Positions 35,966 to 46,900 are shown, counted from the stretch's first letter. The stretch is 64,000 bases of DNA from JAFDWI01 sp963764215 (GCA_963764215.1 CAVXRS010000004.1:49272-113271), one strand, 5' to 3'. The notes: generated by a model not told the origin, from the sequence alone. Numbers and translations: made by a program.

Positions 35966-36994
35966 CTACTTGAGTCCGTACTGCGGCATCATCTGGGTCT
36001 GGGTGATGCGCGTGAGCCCGGCACCGGGTTCGATTCCGATGATCGAGTCGTTCACGTCCTTGCCCCAGGCAGCCAGGTCGGCCATGGAGTTGACGTCCAT
36101 GTACTTGGGGACCGCGATGTTCAACGTCGCGCTCCCGCCGTACCAGTTCCCCAGCTTCGTGAGCTGGTCGCCGTACTTCGCCCAGTAGTCCTTGTGGGTG
36201 TTCGGCAACCAGGTGTCGAAGAAGAAGTCGATGTCTCCGGCGGCCATGCCCTGGAAGAGCGGACCGGGGTCGACTTCCTGGACCTTGACGTCATAGCCCT
36301 TGTCCTCGAGCAGCGTCTTCCACAGGTTGGTGACGGCGATGTCCTCGTCCCAGGTGATCAGGCCGATGGTGACCTTCTTGCCGTTCCCGTTGAGGCCGGC
36401 GACCCAGGAGTCCGCCAACTTCTTGTTGGCGCTGTCCTTGAGCCATTCGGCGGCACCCTTGGCGGGGTCGTCCTTGAACTTGTTCTGGGTGAAGTTCTCG
36501 AGCGACGCCAGCTGGGCATCGGACATCTTGAAGTTCTTCAAGGCGTCGGCGAGATCGGTGTTGCCGGCCGCCCACTTCTTGTTGGCGGTGGTCCAGATCT
36601 TCTCGCCTTCACCCATCGCCCCCTTCGGGTCCTTGAGGTCCTTGATGTCGAAGGCCGCGTACGCCCAGTGGGGGTGCCACAGGGTCACGACGATCGGCTT
36701 GCAGTCCGTCAGGGCACTCTTGAGTTCGGTCAGCATGGCCGGCGTACTCGAGGTCTTCAACGTCCACTTGGCCGAGTCGGAAGCGGAACCGGACGCCTTG
36801 ATCGTCTTGCAGTTCGCCCCGAGCGGCTGGTCGGCACTCTGGGTGGTGCCGGTGCTGCCGGTGGTGTTCTTCGGGGTCGAGGTGGCGGTGCTCCCGCTAC
36901 TGCTGCACGCCGAGAGGGCAAGTGCGCCCACGGCGAGCATGATCCCGAGCGTGCGGATCGGATGCTTGACCTTCTTCGTTGCTCCTCGTTCCAC
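35966..36994 (-). CDS. proX: Glycine betaine-type binding lipoprotein, permuted halves
   Basis: Substrate-binding lipoprotein (lipobox ALSAC) of the OpuAC/ProX type, 342 residues. The order of halves is unusual: the segment normally C-terminal (TPAMLTELKSAL, PIVVTLWHPHWAYAAFDIK, LKNFKMSDAQLASLENF) comes first, about residues 75-170, and the segment normally N-terminal (VTIGLITWDEDIAVTNLW, DPGPLFQGMAAGDIDFFFD, TWLPNTHKDYW, SIIGIEPGAGL) comes second, about 205-342. Tryptophans that cage the quaternary ammonium group are kept in both halves. GTG 36994 is the start, with AAGGAG ten bases ahead. Third gene of proVWX. Confidence 0.87.
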   Translation of the reverse strand: MERGATKKVKHPIRTLGIMLAVGALALSACSSSGSTATSTPKNTTGSTGTTQSADQPLGANCKTIKASGSASDSAKWTLKTSSTPAMLTELKSALTDCKPIVVTLWHPHWAYAAFDIKDLKDPKGAMGEGEKIWTTANKKWAAGNTDLADALKNFKMSDAQLASLENFTQNKFKDDPAKGAAEWLKDSANKKLADSWVAGLNGNGKKVTIGLITWDEDIAVTNLWKTLLEDKGYDVKVQEVDPGPLFQGMAAGDIDFFFDTWLPNTHKDYWAKYGDQLTKLGNWYGGSATLNIAVPKYMDVNSMADLAAWGKDVNDSIIGIEPGAGLTRITQTQMMPQYGLK

Positions 36995-37000
36995 GAGGCA

Positions 37001-38035
37001 TCAACTCCTTTGATGGTTGGGTGTTGAGATTGCTGTCGGAGGCGGTCCCCCCGTCCGGTTCGCCGCCCCGGTGGTCGTGTCGACGTCATCGTCGTCGCGG
37101 TTGAACAACGCCCCGATCCGACTGAACACCGACGGCTTCGCGGTCGACGAATCGTCGCCGAGCGCGCTGGTGAATCGGTCCAGGATCACCGCCAGGATCA
37201 CCACGGCCAGGCCGGCTTCGAAGCCCGGGCCGATCTCGATGCGCTGCACCGCGTAGTACACGTCCTGGCCCAGTCCTTCGGCACCGATCATGCCGGCGAT
37301 CACGACCATCGAAAGCGCCAGCATGATCACCTGGTTGACACCGGCCATGATCGTCGTGCGCGCGAGCGGCAACTGGATGCTGAACAGAATCCGGCGGGGC
37401 GAGGCCCCGAACGCATGACCGGCCTCGACGACCTCGGCGTCGACTTCGTTGATGCCGAGCTCGGTGAGCCGAACGGCCGGGGGCATCGAGAAGATGACGG
37501 TCGCGACGATGCCCGGCACCTCGCCGATGTGGAAGAAGCTCACCGCCGGGATCAGATACACGAACGCCGGCATGGTCTGCATGAGGTCCATGACCGGCTT
37601 CACGATCACGCTCACCGCCCGGGACCGGGATGCCAGGATCCCCAGTGGAACGCTGATCGCGACGGCGATCGCCGCGGCGATCAACACGAGCGCGAGCGTG
37701 AGCATCGCGTCGTTCCACAGCTCCATGTTGTTGATCAACAGGAGGCCGAAGAACGTGAACACCGCAAACATCGGTCCCCGGATCCGCCACGCCAGCAGGC
37801 CGAGCACCACGGCGACGATCAGCGGGATGGGCCAGGTGAACAAGTGCGCCAGGCGGTTGTCCATCCAGGTCAATGTGTCGGCGATCCAGTTGAACAGCCA
37901 CTGGATGTTGTTCTGACACCAGGTCACCGCGTTCTCGGCCCATTGCCCGATCGGGATCCGCGGGATCGTGTCGGTCATCCAGTTGTTGATCGACTGGAAG
38001 ATGTCGGCCACGACGACCATGGTGGCGTCAAGCAT
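37001..38035 (-). CDS. proW: Glycine betaine-type ABC permease
   Basis: Permease of the osmoprotectant importer, 344 residues. N-terminal extension with an amphipathic tryptophan-rich region (NNWMTDTIPRIPIGQWAENA), six to seven membrane segments and the coupling loop EVVEAGHAFGASPRRILFSI, facing the ATPase, with the usual EAA-type glycine. ATG 38035 overlaps the proV stop by eight bases; ATG 38020 is an alternative. The cytoplasmic tail ends in a run of Asp (RDDDDVDTTT). ProX follows after six bases. Confidence 0.9.
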   Translation of the reverse strand: MLDATMVVVADIFQSINNWMTDTIPRIPIGQWAENAVTWCQNNIQWLFNWIADTLTWMDNRLAHLFTWPIPLIVAVVLGLLAWRIRGPMFAVFTFFGLLLINNMELWNDAMLTLALVLIAAAIAVAISVPLGILASRSRAVSVIVKPVMDLMQTMPAFVYLIPAVSFFHIGEVPGIVATVIFSMPPAVRLTELGINEVDAEVVEAGHAFGASPRRILFSIQLPLARTTIMAGVNQVIMLALSMVVIAGMIGAEGLGQDVYYAVQRIEIGPGFEAGLAVVILAVILDRFTSALGDDSSTAKPSVFSRIGALFNRDDDDVDTTTGAANRTGGPPPTAISTPNHQRS

Positions 38036-39308
38036 CGGCGGCACCCCCGGCGACGACCTGGGGCTCGGCGGCGACGGTGACCGGCTCGCCACCCGATGTG
38101 GTGCCAGCGGCATCGACGGCGTCGGTCCGGCCGCTGGTGTCGCTCAGGCCTTCGAGCAGGGCCGCGCGGGGAATCACCCCGAGCAGGACGCGCTCGTCGT
38201 CGACCACGGCGATGGGCACGCGGTTGGTGGCCGCGGGAATCAGGAGCTGACCGAGCAGCGTGTCGGGGGCGACGGTCTCGACGCCGCTTGCGTCCAAGAG
38301 GTCGCCCAGATCCTCGACGCCGCGGTTGGTCGCCTTCGCCACGGTCTCGTCGTCGACCATGCCGAGCAGTCGGTGGTCCCGCGAGAGCACGTACAGGCCG
38401 GAAACCTGCAACGCTTCCATCTTTCGCAACGCGGAGGTCGGCCCTTCCCATCGGCCCACGGTGGCGACCGCTTTGCGCATGATCCCCTCGGCGGTGAGCA
38501 CGCGCGAGCGGTCCACGTCCTGGACGAAGGAGGCGACGTAGTCGTCTGCCGGGCGCTGGAGAATCTCCTCGGCCGTCCCGATCTGCACGATCGATCCGTC
38601 CCGCATGACCGCAATACGGTCCCCGAGGCGCATGGCCTCGTTCAGGTCGTGGGTGATGAACACCACGGTCCGCTTCAGCTCGGCCTGGAGTTCGATGAGC
38701 AGGTCCTGCATCTCGCGTTTGATCAGCGGGTCGAGCGCGCTGAAGGCTTCATCCATCAACAGAATGTCGGCGTCGGTGGCCAGCGCCCGCGCCAGCCCGA
38801 CGCGTTGGCGCATGCCGCCGGAGAGTTCACCGGGCAGCGAGTCACCCCAGCCGTCGAGGCCGACGCGTTCCAGTGCGGCATCGGCCCGCGCGCGGGCTTC
38901 ATCGGTGGGTACATGCAGGACCTGCAGACCGAACGCGGCGTTCTCGCGCACCGTGCGGTGCGGCAGCAGCGCGAAGTGCTGGAAGACCATGCTCATCTGC
39001 TGCGCCCGCAGCTCACGAAGTTCCTTGGCGTCGAGCGACGAGATGTCCACGCCGTTGACCTCGACGGTGCCCGCGGTCGGTTCGTGGAGCCGGTTGAGCG
39101 TTCGGATCAGCGTCGACTTGCCCGATCCGGAAAGGCCCATGATGACGAAGAACTCGCCGTCCGCGATCTCGAAGGACGCATCGTTCACCGCGACGGTGAC
39201 CCCGGCGCTCCGCAGTTCGTCACGGGTCGTCCCGGAGCGGAGGCGATCGACTGCGCCACCCGGGTCGGGTCCAAAGATCTTGTAGATGCCTGATGCGACG
39301 ATGCTCAT
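38028..39308 (-). CDS. proV: Glycine betaine-type ABC ATPase with CBS domains
   Basis: ATPase, 426 residues. Walker A GLSGSGKST, Q-loop VFQHFALLPHRTV, signature LSGGMRQRVGLARAL, Walker B ILLMDEAFSALD, switch His VFITHDLNEAMRLGD. Two CBS modules follow (about 265-395; VSGLYVLSRDHRLLGMVDDE and VPIAVVDDERVLLGVIPRA), which in this family sense ionic strength at the membrane. First gene of the operon; its promoter lies in 39309-39480. Substrate class (betaine or proline) is by family only. Confidence 0.92.
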   Translation of the reverse strand: MSIVASGIYKIFGPDPGGAVDRLRSGTTRDELRSAGVTVAVNDASFEIADGEFFVIMGLSGSGKSTLIRTLNRLHEPTAGTVEVNGVDISSLDAKELRELRAQQMSMVFQHFALLPHRTVRENAAFGLQVLHVPTDEARARADAALERVGLDGWGDSLPGELSGGMRQRVGLARALATDADILLMDEAFSALDPLIKREMQDLLIELQAELKRTVVFITHDLNEAMRLGDRIAVMRDGSIVQIGTAEEILQRPADDYVASFVQDVDRSRVLTAEGIMRKAVATVGRWEGPTSALRKMEALQVSGLYVLSRDHRLLGMVDDETVAKATNRGVEDLGDLLDASGVETVAPDTLLGQLLIPAATNRVPIAVVDDERVLLGVIPRAALLEGLSDTSGRTDAVDAAGTTSGGEPVTVAAEPQVVAGGAADA

Positions 39309-39480
39309 CAGATGTAGAGGCCGTGAAGCTCCCGAAGTGGATCCGGAAGCCCCGCCACGACGTCCTTCCCGTGGTCAGCAGTACTCGGGGCGCGCCGAAA
39401 ATACGTCAGCTGCACCCTGTGGCGACCCTAGCGGACGATTCGCACCGGGTTCGAACCACGTTCGGGGGACCGGTCGGGCC

Positions 39481-39515
39481 GCAACCGGTCCGGGGGCCGC
39501 CGGGGCCCCGGTTGC
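39481..39515 (-). terminator. Hairpin downstream of cysS
   Basis: GCAACCGG (39481-39488) pairs with CCGGTTGC (39508-39515) with further G/C pairing inside; it starts 21 bases after the cysS stop on the minus strand. Likely cysS terminator, without a T-run. Confidence 0.55.
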
Positions 39516-39535
39516 GGTGGGGGCCGCCCTTGGAG

Positions 39536-40898
39536 CTACGTGCGGGTCAGGCGCGCCCCTTCGGGCGTGTCCTCGACCGTCCATCCGGCCGCGGCGATGG
39601 CGTCTCGCAACTCGTCGGCCCGGGCGAAATCCTTGGCCTCCCGGGCGACTTCCCGCGCCGCGACCAGCGCCGCCACCTCGTCGGGGGTGTCGGCTCCGTC
39701 CTGTTCGCGCAGCTCCAGGCCCAACGCGTCGGCGATGTCGGCCGCAGCCATGGCGAGCGCCCCGGCACGGGGCCGGTCGTGCGCATCGAGAGCGGCGTTG
39801 CACCGGCGCACCGTGTCGAAGAGCACCGCGGTGGCTGCCGGGGTGTCCAGGTCGTCGTCCATCGCGGCGACGAAGCGCGCCATCACCTCGGGGTCGGCCA
39901 AGCGTCGGCTCGACGCCGGCATCTCGAACCCGACGGGCGAACGCGTCGAGACGCTCCAGGGCTCCTTCCGCGTCGACGATGCTCGTCGGGGTCACGTCCA
40001 GCGGTGAGCGGTAGTGCGACCGCAGCACCAGCAGACGGTAGGCGCGCGGGTCGTGGGCTTCGATCAACTCCACGAGGTCGGTGAAGTTCCCGAGCGACTT
40101 GGACATCTTGGTTCCGTCGACTTCGACGAAACCGTTGTGGACCCAGAAGTGGGCGAACTCGCAGCCGTCCGCGACCGCCTGGGCTCGTTCGTTCTCGTGG
40201 TGGGGAAAGGCGAGATCCAGACCGCCACCGTGGATGTCGAAGCCTTCGCCCAGCAGGCCGAGGGACATCACCACACATTCGGTGTGCCAGCCGGGGCGGC
40301 CGTCTCCCCAGGGGGCGGGCCACGACGGCTCGCCGGGCTTGGCGAACTTCCAGAGCGCGAAGTCGATCGGCGACTCCTTGTCTTCGGGTCCCTCCACGCG
40401 CGCACCGGCCCGGAGCGAGTCGATCGGCTGGCGGGCCAGCAGGCCGTAGTCGTCGACGCTCGCCGCCCGGAAGTACACCCCGTCGCCGGCCACGTAGGCC
40501 CGGTCGGAGTCCACGAGCCTGGTGATGAGGCCGACCATCTCCTCCACGTAGTCGGTGGCGTGGGGATCGAAGGTGGGGCGCAGCACGCCGAGGGCGTCCA
40601 TGGCGTCCCACCAGAGCCCCTCGTTGTCCCGGGCGACGGCGTCGGCGCTCACGCCCAGTTCGGCGGCGCGGGCGATGATCTTGTCGTCGATGTCGGTGAT
40701 GTTCGAGACGTAGGTGACCTCGTTGCCCGCCCAGATCAGATAGCGACGCAGCACGTCGAAGACCAACGAGAATCGACCGTGCCCGAGATGGGGCGGCCCG
40801 TACACGGTCGGACCGCACACGTACATCGAGACCCGGCCCGGGTCCCGGGCGGTGAAGGGGACGACCTCCCCCCGGGCGGTGTCGAACAACGCCAGCAT
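39536..40898 (-). CDS. cysS: Cysteinyl-tRNA synthetase, one frame break
   Basis: Class I aminoacyl-tRNA synthetase charging tRNA-Cys. N-terminal CGPTVYGPPHLGHGR holds the first zinc Cys and the HIGH-type motif (HLGH); zinc ligands continue in GWHTECVVMS and DLAFPHHENE; the KMSKS loop is DGTKMSKSLGNF. The DALR/anticodon part (VMARFVAAMDDDLDTPAATA, then FARADELRDAIAAAGW) is in another frame, entered near 39925. CysS is essential, so the break is almost certainly an assembly error. Not the mycothiol ligase MshC, whose HIGH region differs. Repaired length about 453 residues. Confidence 0.92.
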
Positions 40899-40983
40899 CG
40901 CCGCTCACGGTAGTGGCCCCGGGCCGGGCTGGGGCAGACTGGGCGCGCATCGTTTCCCAGATCCGCGGGAGTCCACCTCTTCG

Positions 40984-42693
40984 ATGAAGGTCACCTCGAC
41001 CGGCCATGCCGGGCTGTCCATCGAAACCCGAGCCGGCACGATCCTGTGCGATCCGTGGCTCTATCCCGCCTACTACGCGTCGTGGTTCGTGTTTCCCGAC
41101 AACTCCGGGCTCGACTGGGCGGCACTGGGCGACTGCGACTACCTCTACGTGTCGCACCTGCACCACGACCATTTCGACGCCGAGAATCTGGCCCGGCACG
41201 TTTCCAAGTCGGCCACCGTCCTGCTGCCCGACTTTCCCGTCGACGATCTCGAAGATGCCCTGCGCGAGCTGGGGTTCACGCACTTCGAGGCCATCCCCAA
41301 CGACACCCCGGTCGAACTCGACGGCATGCGCGTCCAGATCAGCGCGCTCACCTCGCCCAACGACGGCCCGTTGGGCGATTCGGCGCTCGCCGTCGACGAC
41401 GGTACCGCCACGCTGCTGAACCAGAACGACGCCCGGCCGCTGGGCTTCGACGCATTGCAGTCCTTCGCGGGAGATGCCGGGTTCGACGGCCATTTCCTGC
41501 AGTTCTCCGGTGCGATCTGGTTTCCGATGGTCTACGACCTGCCGGCGAAGACCAAACGCGCCGCCGGCATCGAGAAGCGGGCCAACGGGCTCGAGCGCGC
41601 CCTGCGCTATGCGGTCGATCTGGGGTCGTCGTTCGTGTTTCCCAGCGCCGGTCCGCCCTGCTTTCTCGACGACGAGCTCTTCGTCCACAACGACATCGAC
41701 GGCGACGAGGCGAACGTGTTCCCCGACGCGACGGTGTTCCGTGACTTCCTGGCGTCGCGTGGTCACGACCACGCCCGGGTGCTGATCCCCGGCAGCACCG
41801 CCGAACTGAACCGGGTGGCCGGTGGCTCGACGCCGTCGGCCGAGCACACGACGTGTCGGATCGCCCACCCGATTCCCGACGACGACGTCGCAGCGATCTT
41901 CGCCGACAAGGCCGGCTATCTGCGCGCCTACCAGGAGCGCCAACGCGCCCGCATCGCCGCGGAGAAGGCCGCCTGGCCGACCCCTGACGTCGAGGTGTTC
42001 GCCGAGCTGCGCGCCTGGTTCGAACCCCTGCTCGAGCTGTCGGTGCACTTCGCCGACGGCATCGGCCACCCGGTCGAACTGCGGATCGTCGGTGACCCCG
42101 GGGCCTCCGACGGAGACCCACGCGCGACGGACGAGTCCGTGGTCATCGACTTTCCCGCACGGGTCGTGCGCCGTGCGCGCGACGGCGAGCGCTGCCGGTA
42201 CCGCTTCCGCATCCCCCGGGCGCTGATCGAACGGCTCATCGCCGATCACGAGATCGACTGGGTGAACACGTTGTTCCTGTCGATGCGCTTCGAGGCCCAC
42301 CGGGCCGGTCCCTACAACGAGTACCTGTACACGTTCTTCAAGTGTCTGATCGACGAGCGGCTCGAGTACGCCGAAGGCTGGTACGCCGAGCGCAGCGACG
42401 ACGATTCCGAGTGCGTGCTGGACGGTTGGGCGATGCAGAGCCGCTGTCCGCACCTCAAGGCCGAGCTGGCGCATTTCGGGGTGGTCGAGGGCACGACGCT
42501 GACCTGTCGGATGCACGGCTGGCAGTGGGATCTGACCTCGGGCAGGTGTCTCACCTCGAGAGGCCACGAGCTGCGGTGCCACTGGGCCGGCGAGGGGGGT
42601 GAACCCGAAGCGGTCACCGCGGTGCGCGTGACCCCGACCGGGGGCGCCGAGACGGCCGGTGCGGGTGACGAGGTGCCGGACGTGGGTGCGTGA
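40984..42693 (+). CDS. Metallo-beta-lactamase-fold / Rieske 2Fe-2S fusion protein
   Basis: 569 residues. Residues 1-290: metallo-beta-lactamase fold with the metal motif VSHLHHDHFD and downstream His/Asp in FSGAIWFPM and SAGPPCFLDDE regions, closest in layout to UlaG/CMP-Neu5Ac-hydroxylase-type proteins. Residues about 490-535: Rieske centre with the Cys-x-His of QSRCPHLKAEL and the Cys-x2-His of LTCRMHGWQWDL. Between them lies a helical, SCP2-like region (SVHFADGIGHPVELRIVGD). Combination suggests an iron oxygenase or hydroxylase-related enzyme needing electron input; substrate unknown. ATG 40984. It is coupled to murB (GTGA). Confidence 0.82.
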   Translation: MKVTSTGHAGLSIETRAGTILCDPWLYPAYYASWFVFPDNSGLDWAALGDCDYLYVSHLHHDHFDAENLARHVSKSATVLLPDFPVDDLEDALRELGFTHFEAIPNDTPVELDGMRVQISALTSPNDGPLGDSALAVDDGTATLLNQNDARPLGFDALQSFAGDAGFDGHFLQFSGAIWFPMVYDLPAKTKRAAGIEKRANGLERALRYAVDLGSSFVFPSAGPPCFLDDELFVHNDIDGDEANVFPDATVFRDFLASRGHDHARVLIPGSTAELNRVAGGSTPSAEHTTCRIAHPIPDDDVAAIFADKAGYLRAYQERQRARIAAEKAAWPTPDVEVFAELRAWFEPLLELSVHFADGIGHPVELRIVGDPGASDGDPRATDESVVIDFPARVVRRARDGERCRYRFRIPRALIERLIADHEIDWVNTLFLSMRFEAHRAGPYNEYLYTFFKCLIDERLEYAEGWYAERSDDDSECVLDGWAMQSRCPHLKAELAHFGVVEGTTLTCRMHGWQWDLTSGRCLTSRGHELRCHWAGEGGEPEAVTAVRVTPTGGAETAGAGDEVPDVGA

Positions 42694-43838
42694 GCGACCT
42701 CGGGTCGTACACGACCCTGGGAGTGGGCGGGGCCGCGCACCGGTTCGTGGAGATCCACCGCCGGGAGGAGATCGTGGCGACCTTCGCGGTCGCCGGCGCA
42801 CGGGGCGAGGCGGTGACCCTGCTCGGCGGCGGGTCGAACGTGGTCATCTCCGACGAGGGCCTCGAGGGCACGGTCGCCCGGATCTCCGGTGGGGCCACGG
42901 GCATGCGCAGACTCGGCGACGAGGCCATCGAGTGGACCGTGGACGCCGGGGTCGACTGGGACGCGTTCGTGGCGGCCACGGTGCAGGCCGGTGCGAGGGG
43001 GGTGGAGCTTCTGAGTGGCATTCCCGGGTCGATGGGCGCAGCCCCCGTGCAGAACATCGCCGCGTACGGCCAACAGGTCTGCGACGTGATCGAAGCGGTC
43101 GGCGTGTACGACCGCGACAGCGGCCGCGTGGGTGAGGTCCCGGCGGACGAGTGCGGATTCGGGTTCCGCACCAGCCGCTTCAAGGACGGCGACTGGGCCG
43201 ACCGGGTGGCGATCACCCATGTCCGGCTGCGCCTGGCGCTTGCGAAAGCCGACCCTCCCGAGGCGTCGACGTACGGCGATCTGGTCCGCTGGTTCGACGC
43301 GCACGGCGGGGACGCGACCTCGGTGGCCGATCGACGCTCCGGGACGCTCGCGGTGCGCCGCGCCAAGTCCATGGTGCTGGACCCGGCCGATCCGATGAGT
43401 CGCAGCGTGGGGTCGTTCTTCGTGAACCCGCAGGTGCCGACCGATCTGGCCGACGCGCTGATCGAGAAGTTCGCGTCCGCTGGGCTCGACGTCGCCTATC
43501 TCGAGGGTCGCCGGGCGGCCGAGCCCGATGCGGCGACACGCCGCATCCCGGCGGCGTTGTTGTTGCGCGCCGCGGGCTTTCGGGCCGGGGACCGCTGGGG
43601 GCCGGTGCAGCTCTCGGACCGACACGTGCTGGCGATCGTGACCCACGACGGCGCGACGGCCGATGACGTATGGCAGCTGTCGTGGCTGATCCGCCACCGG
43701 GTGGCGGCCGAGACCGGCGTCGAGCTCCAGCCCGAGCCCCGCTTTCTGGGCGCGTTCGCCCAGGTCGACGTCGCCGGGTTCACTCGCCAGCACCCCTTCT
43801 CCCCCGGCACCGACGAGCCCGCCTGGCTCCGAGCCTGA
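42690..43838 (+). CDS. murB: UDP-N-acetylenolpyruvoylglucosamine reductase
   Basis: MurB makes UDP-N-acetylmuramate for peptidoglycan. FAD elements TTLGVGGAAHRFVEI and LLGGGSNVVISDEG at the N-terminus, ELLSGIPGSMGAAPVQNIAAYGQ-type core (here in part GIPGSMGAAPVQNIAAYG), the catalytic region GFGFRTSRFK, and SVGSFFVNPQVP with the proton-donor Ser. 382 residues; the C-terminal substrate domain is complete. GTG 42690 overlaps the preceding gene. Confidence 0.95.
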   Translation: MSDLGSYTTLGVGGAAHRFVEIHRREEIVATFAVAGARGEAVTLLGGGSNVVISDEGLEGTVARISGGATGMRRLGDEAIEWTVDAGVDWDAFVAATVQAGARGVELLSGIPGSMGAAPVQNIAAYGQQVCDVIEAVGVYDRDSGRVGEVPADECGFGFRTSRFKDGDWADRVAITHVRLRLALAKADPPEASTYGDLVRWFDAHGGDATSVADRRSGTLAVRRAKSMVLDPADPMSRSVGSFFVNPQVPTDLADALIEKFASAGLDVAYLEGRRAAEPDAATRRIPAALLLRAAGFRAGDRWGPVQLSDRHVLAIVTHDGATADDVWQLSWLIRHRVAAETGVELQPEPRFLGAFAQVDVAGFTRQHPFSPGTDEPAWLRA

Positions 43839-43839
43839 C

Positions 43840-43865
43840 GAGCGGGCCCCCTCTTCGGCCCGTTC
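43840..43865 (+). terminator. Hairpin after murB
   Basis: GAGCGGGCC and GGCCCGTTC pair (nine pairs, one G-T) around CCCTCTTC, beginning one base after the murB stop. Weak T content follows, so a modest candidate. Confidence 0.45.
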
Positions 43866-43957
43866 GCGCATTGTTCGCGCGGCGTCGTGGATACTTCGCC
43901 GTAGGTTCCGGGTCTGGCCCGGGGGCGATGGTTCCGAGCGTGCGGAGGAGGATGTTC

Positions 43958-46900
43958 ATGCGGGGTACATTCAGGCGCCGTTTGCAGATGTTGGCCGTGT
44001 TGTTGGTGGTGCTGGTGTCCACGGTGTTGCATCTGCCCGGCGCGCCGAAAGCTGGACGCGATGGTCCACAATCTGTTCCCGGCTGATGTGGATGGGTTCC
44101 CGAAAGGCAATTTCCGGGCTGATGATGCGATGTTCATCGACCTCACCTCCGATTTTCAGGGCGGAAAGGTGTGCGTGGTGGACGCGTCGGTCACCGATCC
44201 GGCTGCGGCGAATTGTGTGAACCCACGGTGGGCTACTGCGCAGACCTATGTGGGTCTGGGCACGCTGACGGGGGTGCCTTTCGCCGGGGGGCCCCACAAG
44301 TTGTTGCGTGTGGGCACGTGGAAGTTGCTGGCGACCAACATGACGGGCCACAACGGGAACGAGTTGTCCGAGCCGTTCACAGTGGTGAGCTGTACGCCGA
44401 CCTGTAACACCGACGCCGCCAAGTCACAGTTGCAGCCGTGGAAGGACCGGGCCAGCCAGGCGTTACCGACGGAGGACGCACAGAAGTTGGCGTTGGCGGT
44501 CGACATCGCGACGCGTACCTACGACATCATGTCCTCGGCCTATACGGGTTTGTCGTTCGGTCTGGGCGCGGCGATCTTCGCGGGGGGATGGACCGCGGCG
44601 GGCTTCGGGCAGATCGTGCCGGGCACCGAAGACATCGCCAAGGCCCTGTACAAGCAGTTGCGCGTGTCGGTGTCCAAGATGTGGGCGGGTATCGCCGCGG
44701 ATCCGCCCGACCCGAACTTCGCCACGGTCGCGCAACCCGTTTTCCAGACGTTGGATTCCACCGGTGACACGTCGTATGACGATCTTGCCGACGCGTTGAT
44801 GCGTGAGGCCGCGTACGGTGATGCGTCCCGGATCGCGAACGAGCGCTATCAGGGTGCGGTCGCCGCGGGTGATCATGCCGCGGCGGCGATGCAGGCCGAG
44901 GCGTCCGCGAACTTCACCTACGACATGATCGGCCAACTCCGCCGCGAAAACACCCTCCAGCCGCAGGTCGCCACCGCGGCATGGGCGAACGAGCCGATCG
45001 TGCAGCCTCCCGCCGGTCAGGACGCCGCGACGTGGTGGACGAACGAGATCGACGGCATCGCCGCATTGACTCCGGCGGATCTGTCCGCGTCGGACCGCCA
45101 GTTCCTCAAGGACCACGACCCCGACATCACCGACGCGCAGATCGACGCCGCGGTCGCAAAATGGTCGGACCCCACCTGGATCGCCCAGATGCGCTCGGTC
45201 GACCCGAGCCAGACGATCGCGGACACCCTGAACGACAACACCGCGCTCATTCCCGACACGATCACCACCCTGGACGCGTTCGGCCGGTGGATGTCACTGA
45301 ACTCCGCCGACGAACAAGCCCAGGTGCCGGCCCCGCCGACAAATCACAAGCCGGTCTCCTCGTTCAACGCCGACAAGCTCACCGGCACCGCACCGCTCAC
45401 GGTCACCTTCGACTCGACCGCGACCGACCCCGACGGCGACGCGCTCAGCCTGCACTGGGACATCGCCGGGACCGACTCGGCGGATGGTGTCACCTCGGTC
45501 ACCCACACCTTCACCACCCCGGGCACCTACGGCATCTCACTGGTCGCCACCGACCCCACCGGCGCGTGGGACCAGGCGGTCAAGTGGATCACCGTGTATC
45601 CCGACGGTGTCGACCCCGGGTCGACGAACAACCCCCCGGTCGCCCAGTTCACCCCGCAGATCGTCGACGCGAACGGCCCGATCACCCAGACCTTCACCTC
45701 CACCTCCTTCGACCCCGACGGTGACCCCCTCACCCAGACCTGGTACTTCGGCGACGGCACCACCGCAACTGGAACGTCGGTCACCAAGACCTTCCCGGCC
45801 GGCTACATCATGAGCGTGCTGTTGGTGGTGTCCGACGGCGACCTGACCGGACAGGCGGCAGGTCAGGTCACGTCCCGGGACACCGGAGGTCCCGATCCAG
45901 GTCAACCACCGACGGCGTCGTTCACCGCAGACCCCAACAGTGGCACGAGCCCCCTTGCGGTGAACTTCACCTCGACCTCGTCCGACCCCGACGGTGACCC
46001 CCTCACCGAGACGTGGTACTTCGGCGACGGTGGAACCGCCACGGGTCCGACTGCGACCCACACCTACACCGCGGCGGGCAGCTACACCGCCACGCTCGTG
46101 GTTTCCGACGGATCCAACAGCCACAGCACCACCCGACCGATCGTGGTCAACGCCGTCACCCCGATCAAGGCGGCGTACACGGTCTCGAGGTCTCACGATG
46201 CAGCGGCACTCGCCGACGGCGCGCGCGTCCTGGACACCGGGGTCTCCCAGTTGTCCAGCTACCCGGTCACGAACGCGTTCGGTCCCTCCTCGTACTGGAT
46301 GTCGGCGAACGGTGACACCGGCGGGCAGGAGATCATCGTGCGCCTTGCCGGGAACGGCAGCGACCTGGTCGACCACGTCGTGCTCCAGGGAGCGAACACG
46401 ACGACATCGACCAAGACCTTCTCGGTGGCGCTCAGCCAGAGCAACGACCCGTTCGGCACGTACACGACGGTCATCGACCATGGGACCCTGCCCCGCGACA
46501 ACGCCGAGCACGCCTTCGGTTTCGCGAAGCAAACGGCGCGCTTCGTCAAGTTGACCGTGCACGACAACTACGGCAGCAGCAGCTACGTGCGTCTCGACCG
46601 GTTCTCGGCTCCGACGAGCGGAGCAGATGGAGGCATCGTGTCCTTGGATGCCGGGCCGCCGGCAACCATCGAATCGGTGACCAGCCAGTACAACACCACG
46701 AGCTGGGCCACGAAGAACATCCTGTTGCCCGATGCCTCGTCGTGGTCGTCGGCCAACGGCCAGGTCACCGACCAACGGATCCGGGTCCGTCTCGGAGGAA
46801 CAGGGACCCACGACATCTCGTCGATCGTCCTGCGCTCGTCGGGCAACTCCTACACCGTTTCAGATTTCCAGGTGTACGCGTCGACGACCGGTGCCGATGG

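Noticed and set aside
39536..40898. Possible mycothiol ligase MshC instead of CysS
   Set aside because: HIGH-region (CGPTVYGPPHLGHGR) and full anticodon-binding part fit CysS.
39883..42801. Antisense open frame of about 970 residues over the MBL/Rieske and cysS genes
   Set aside because: Shadow of real genes produced by G/C-rich third positions.
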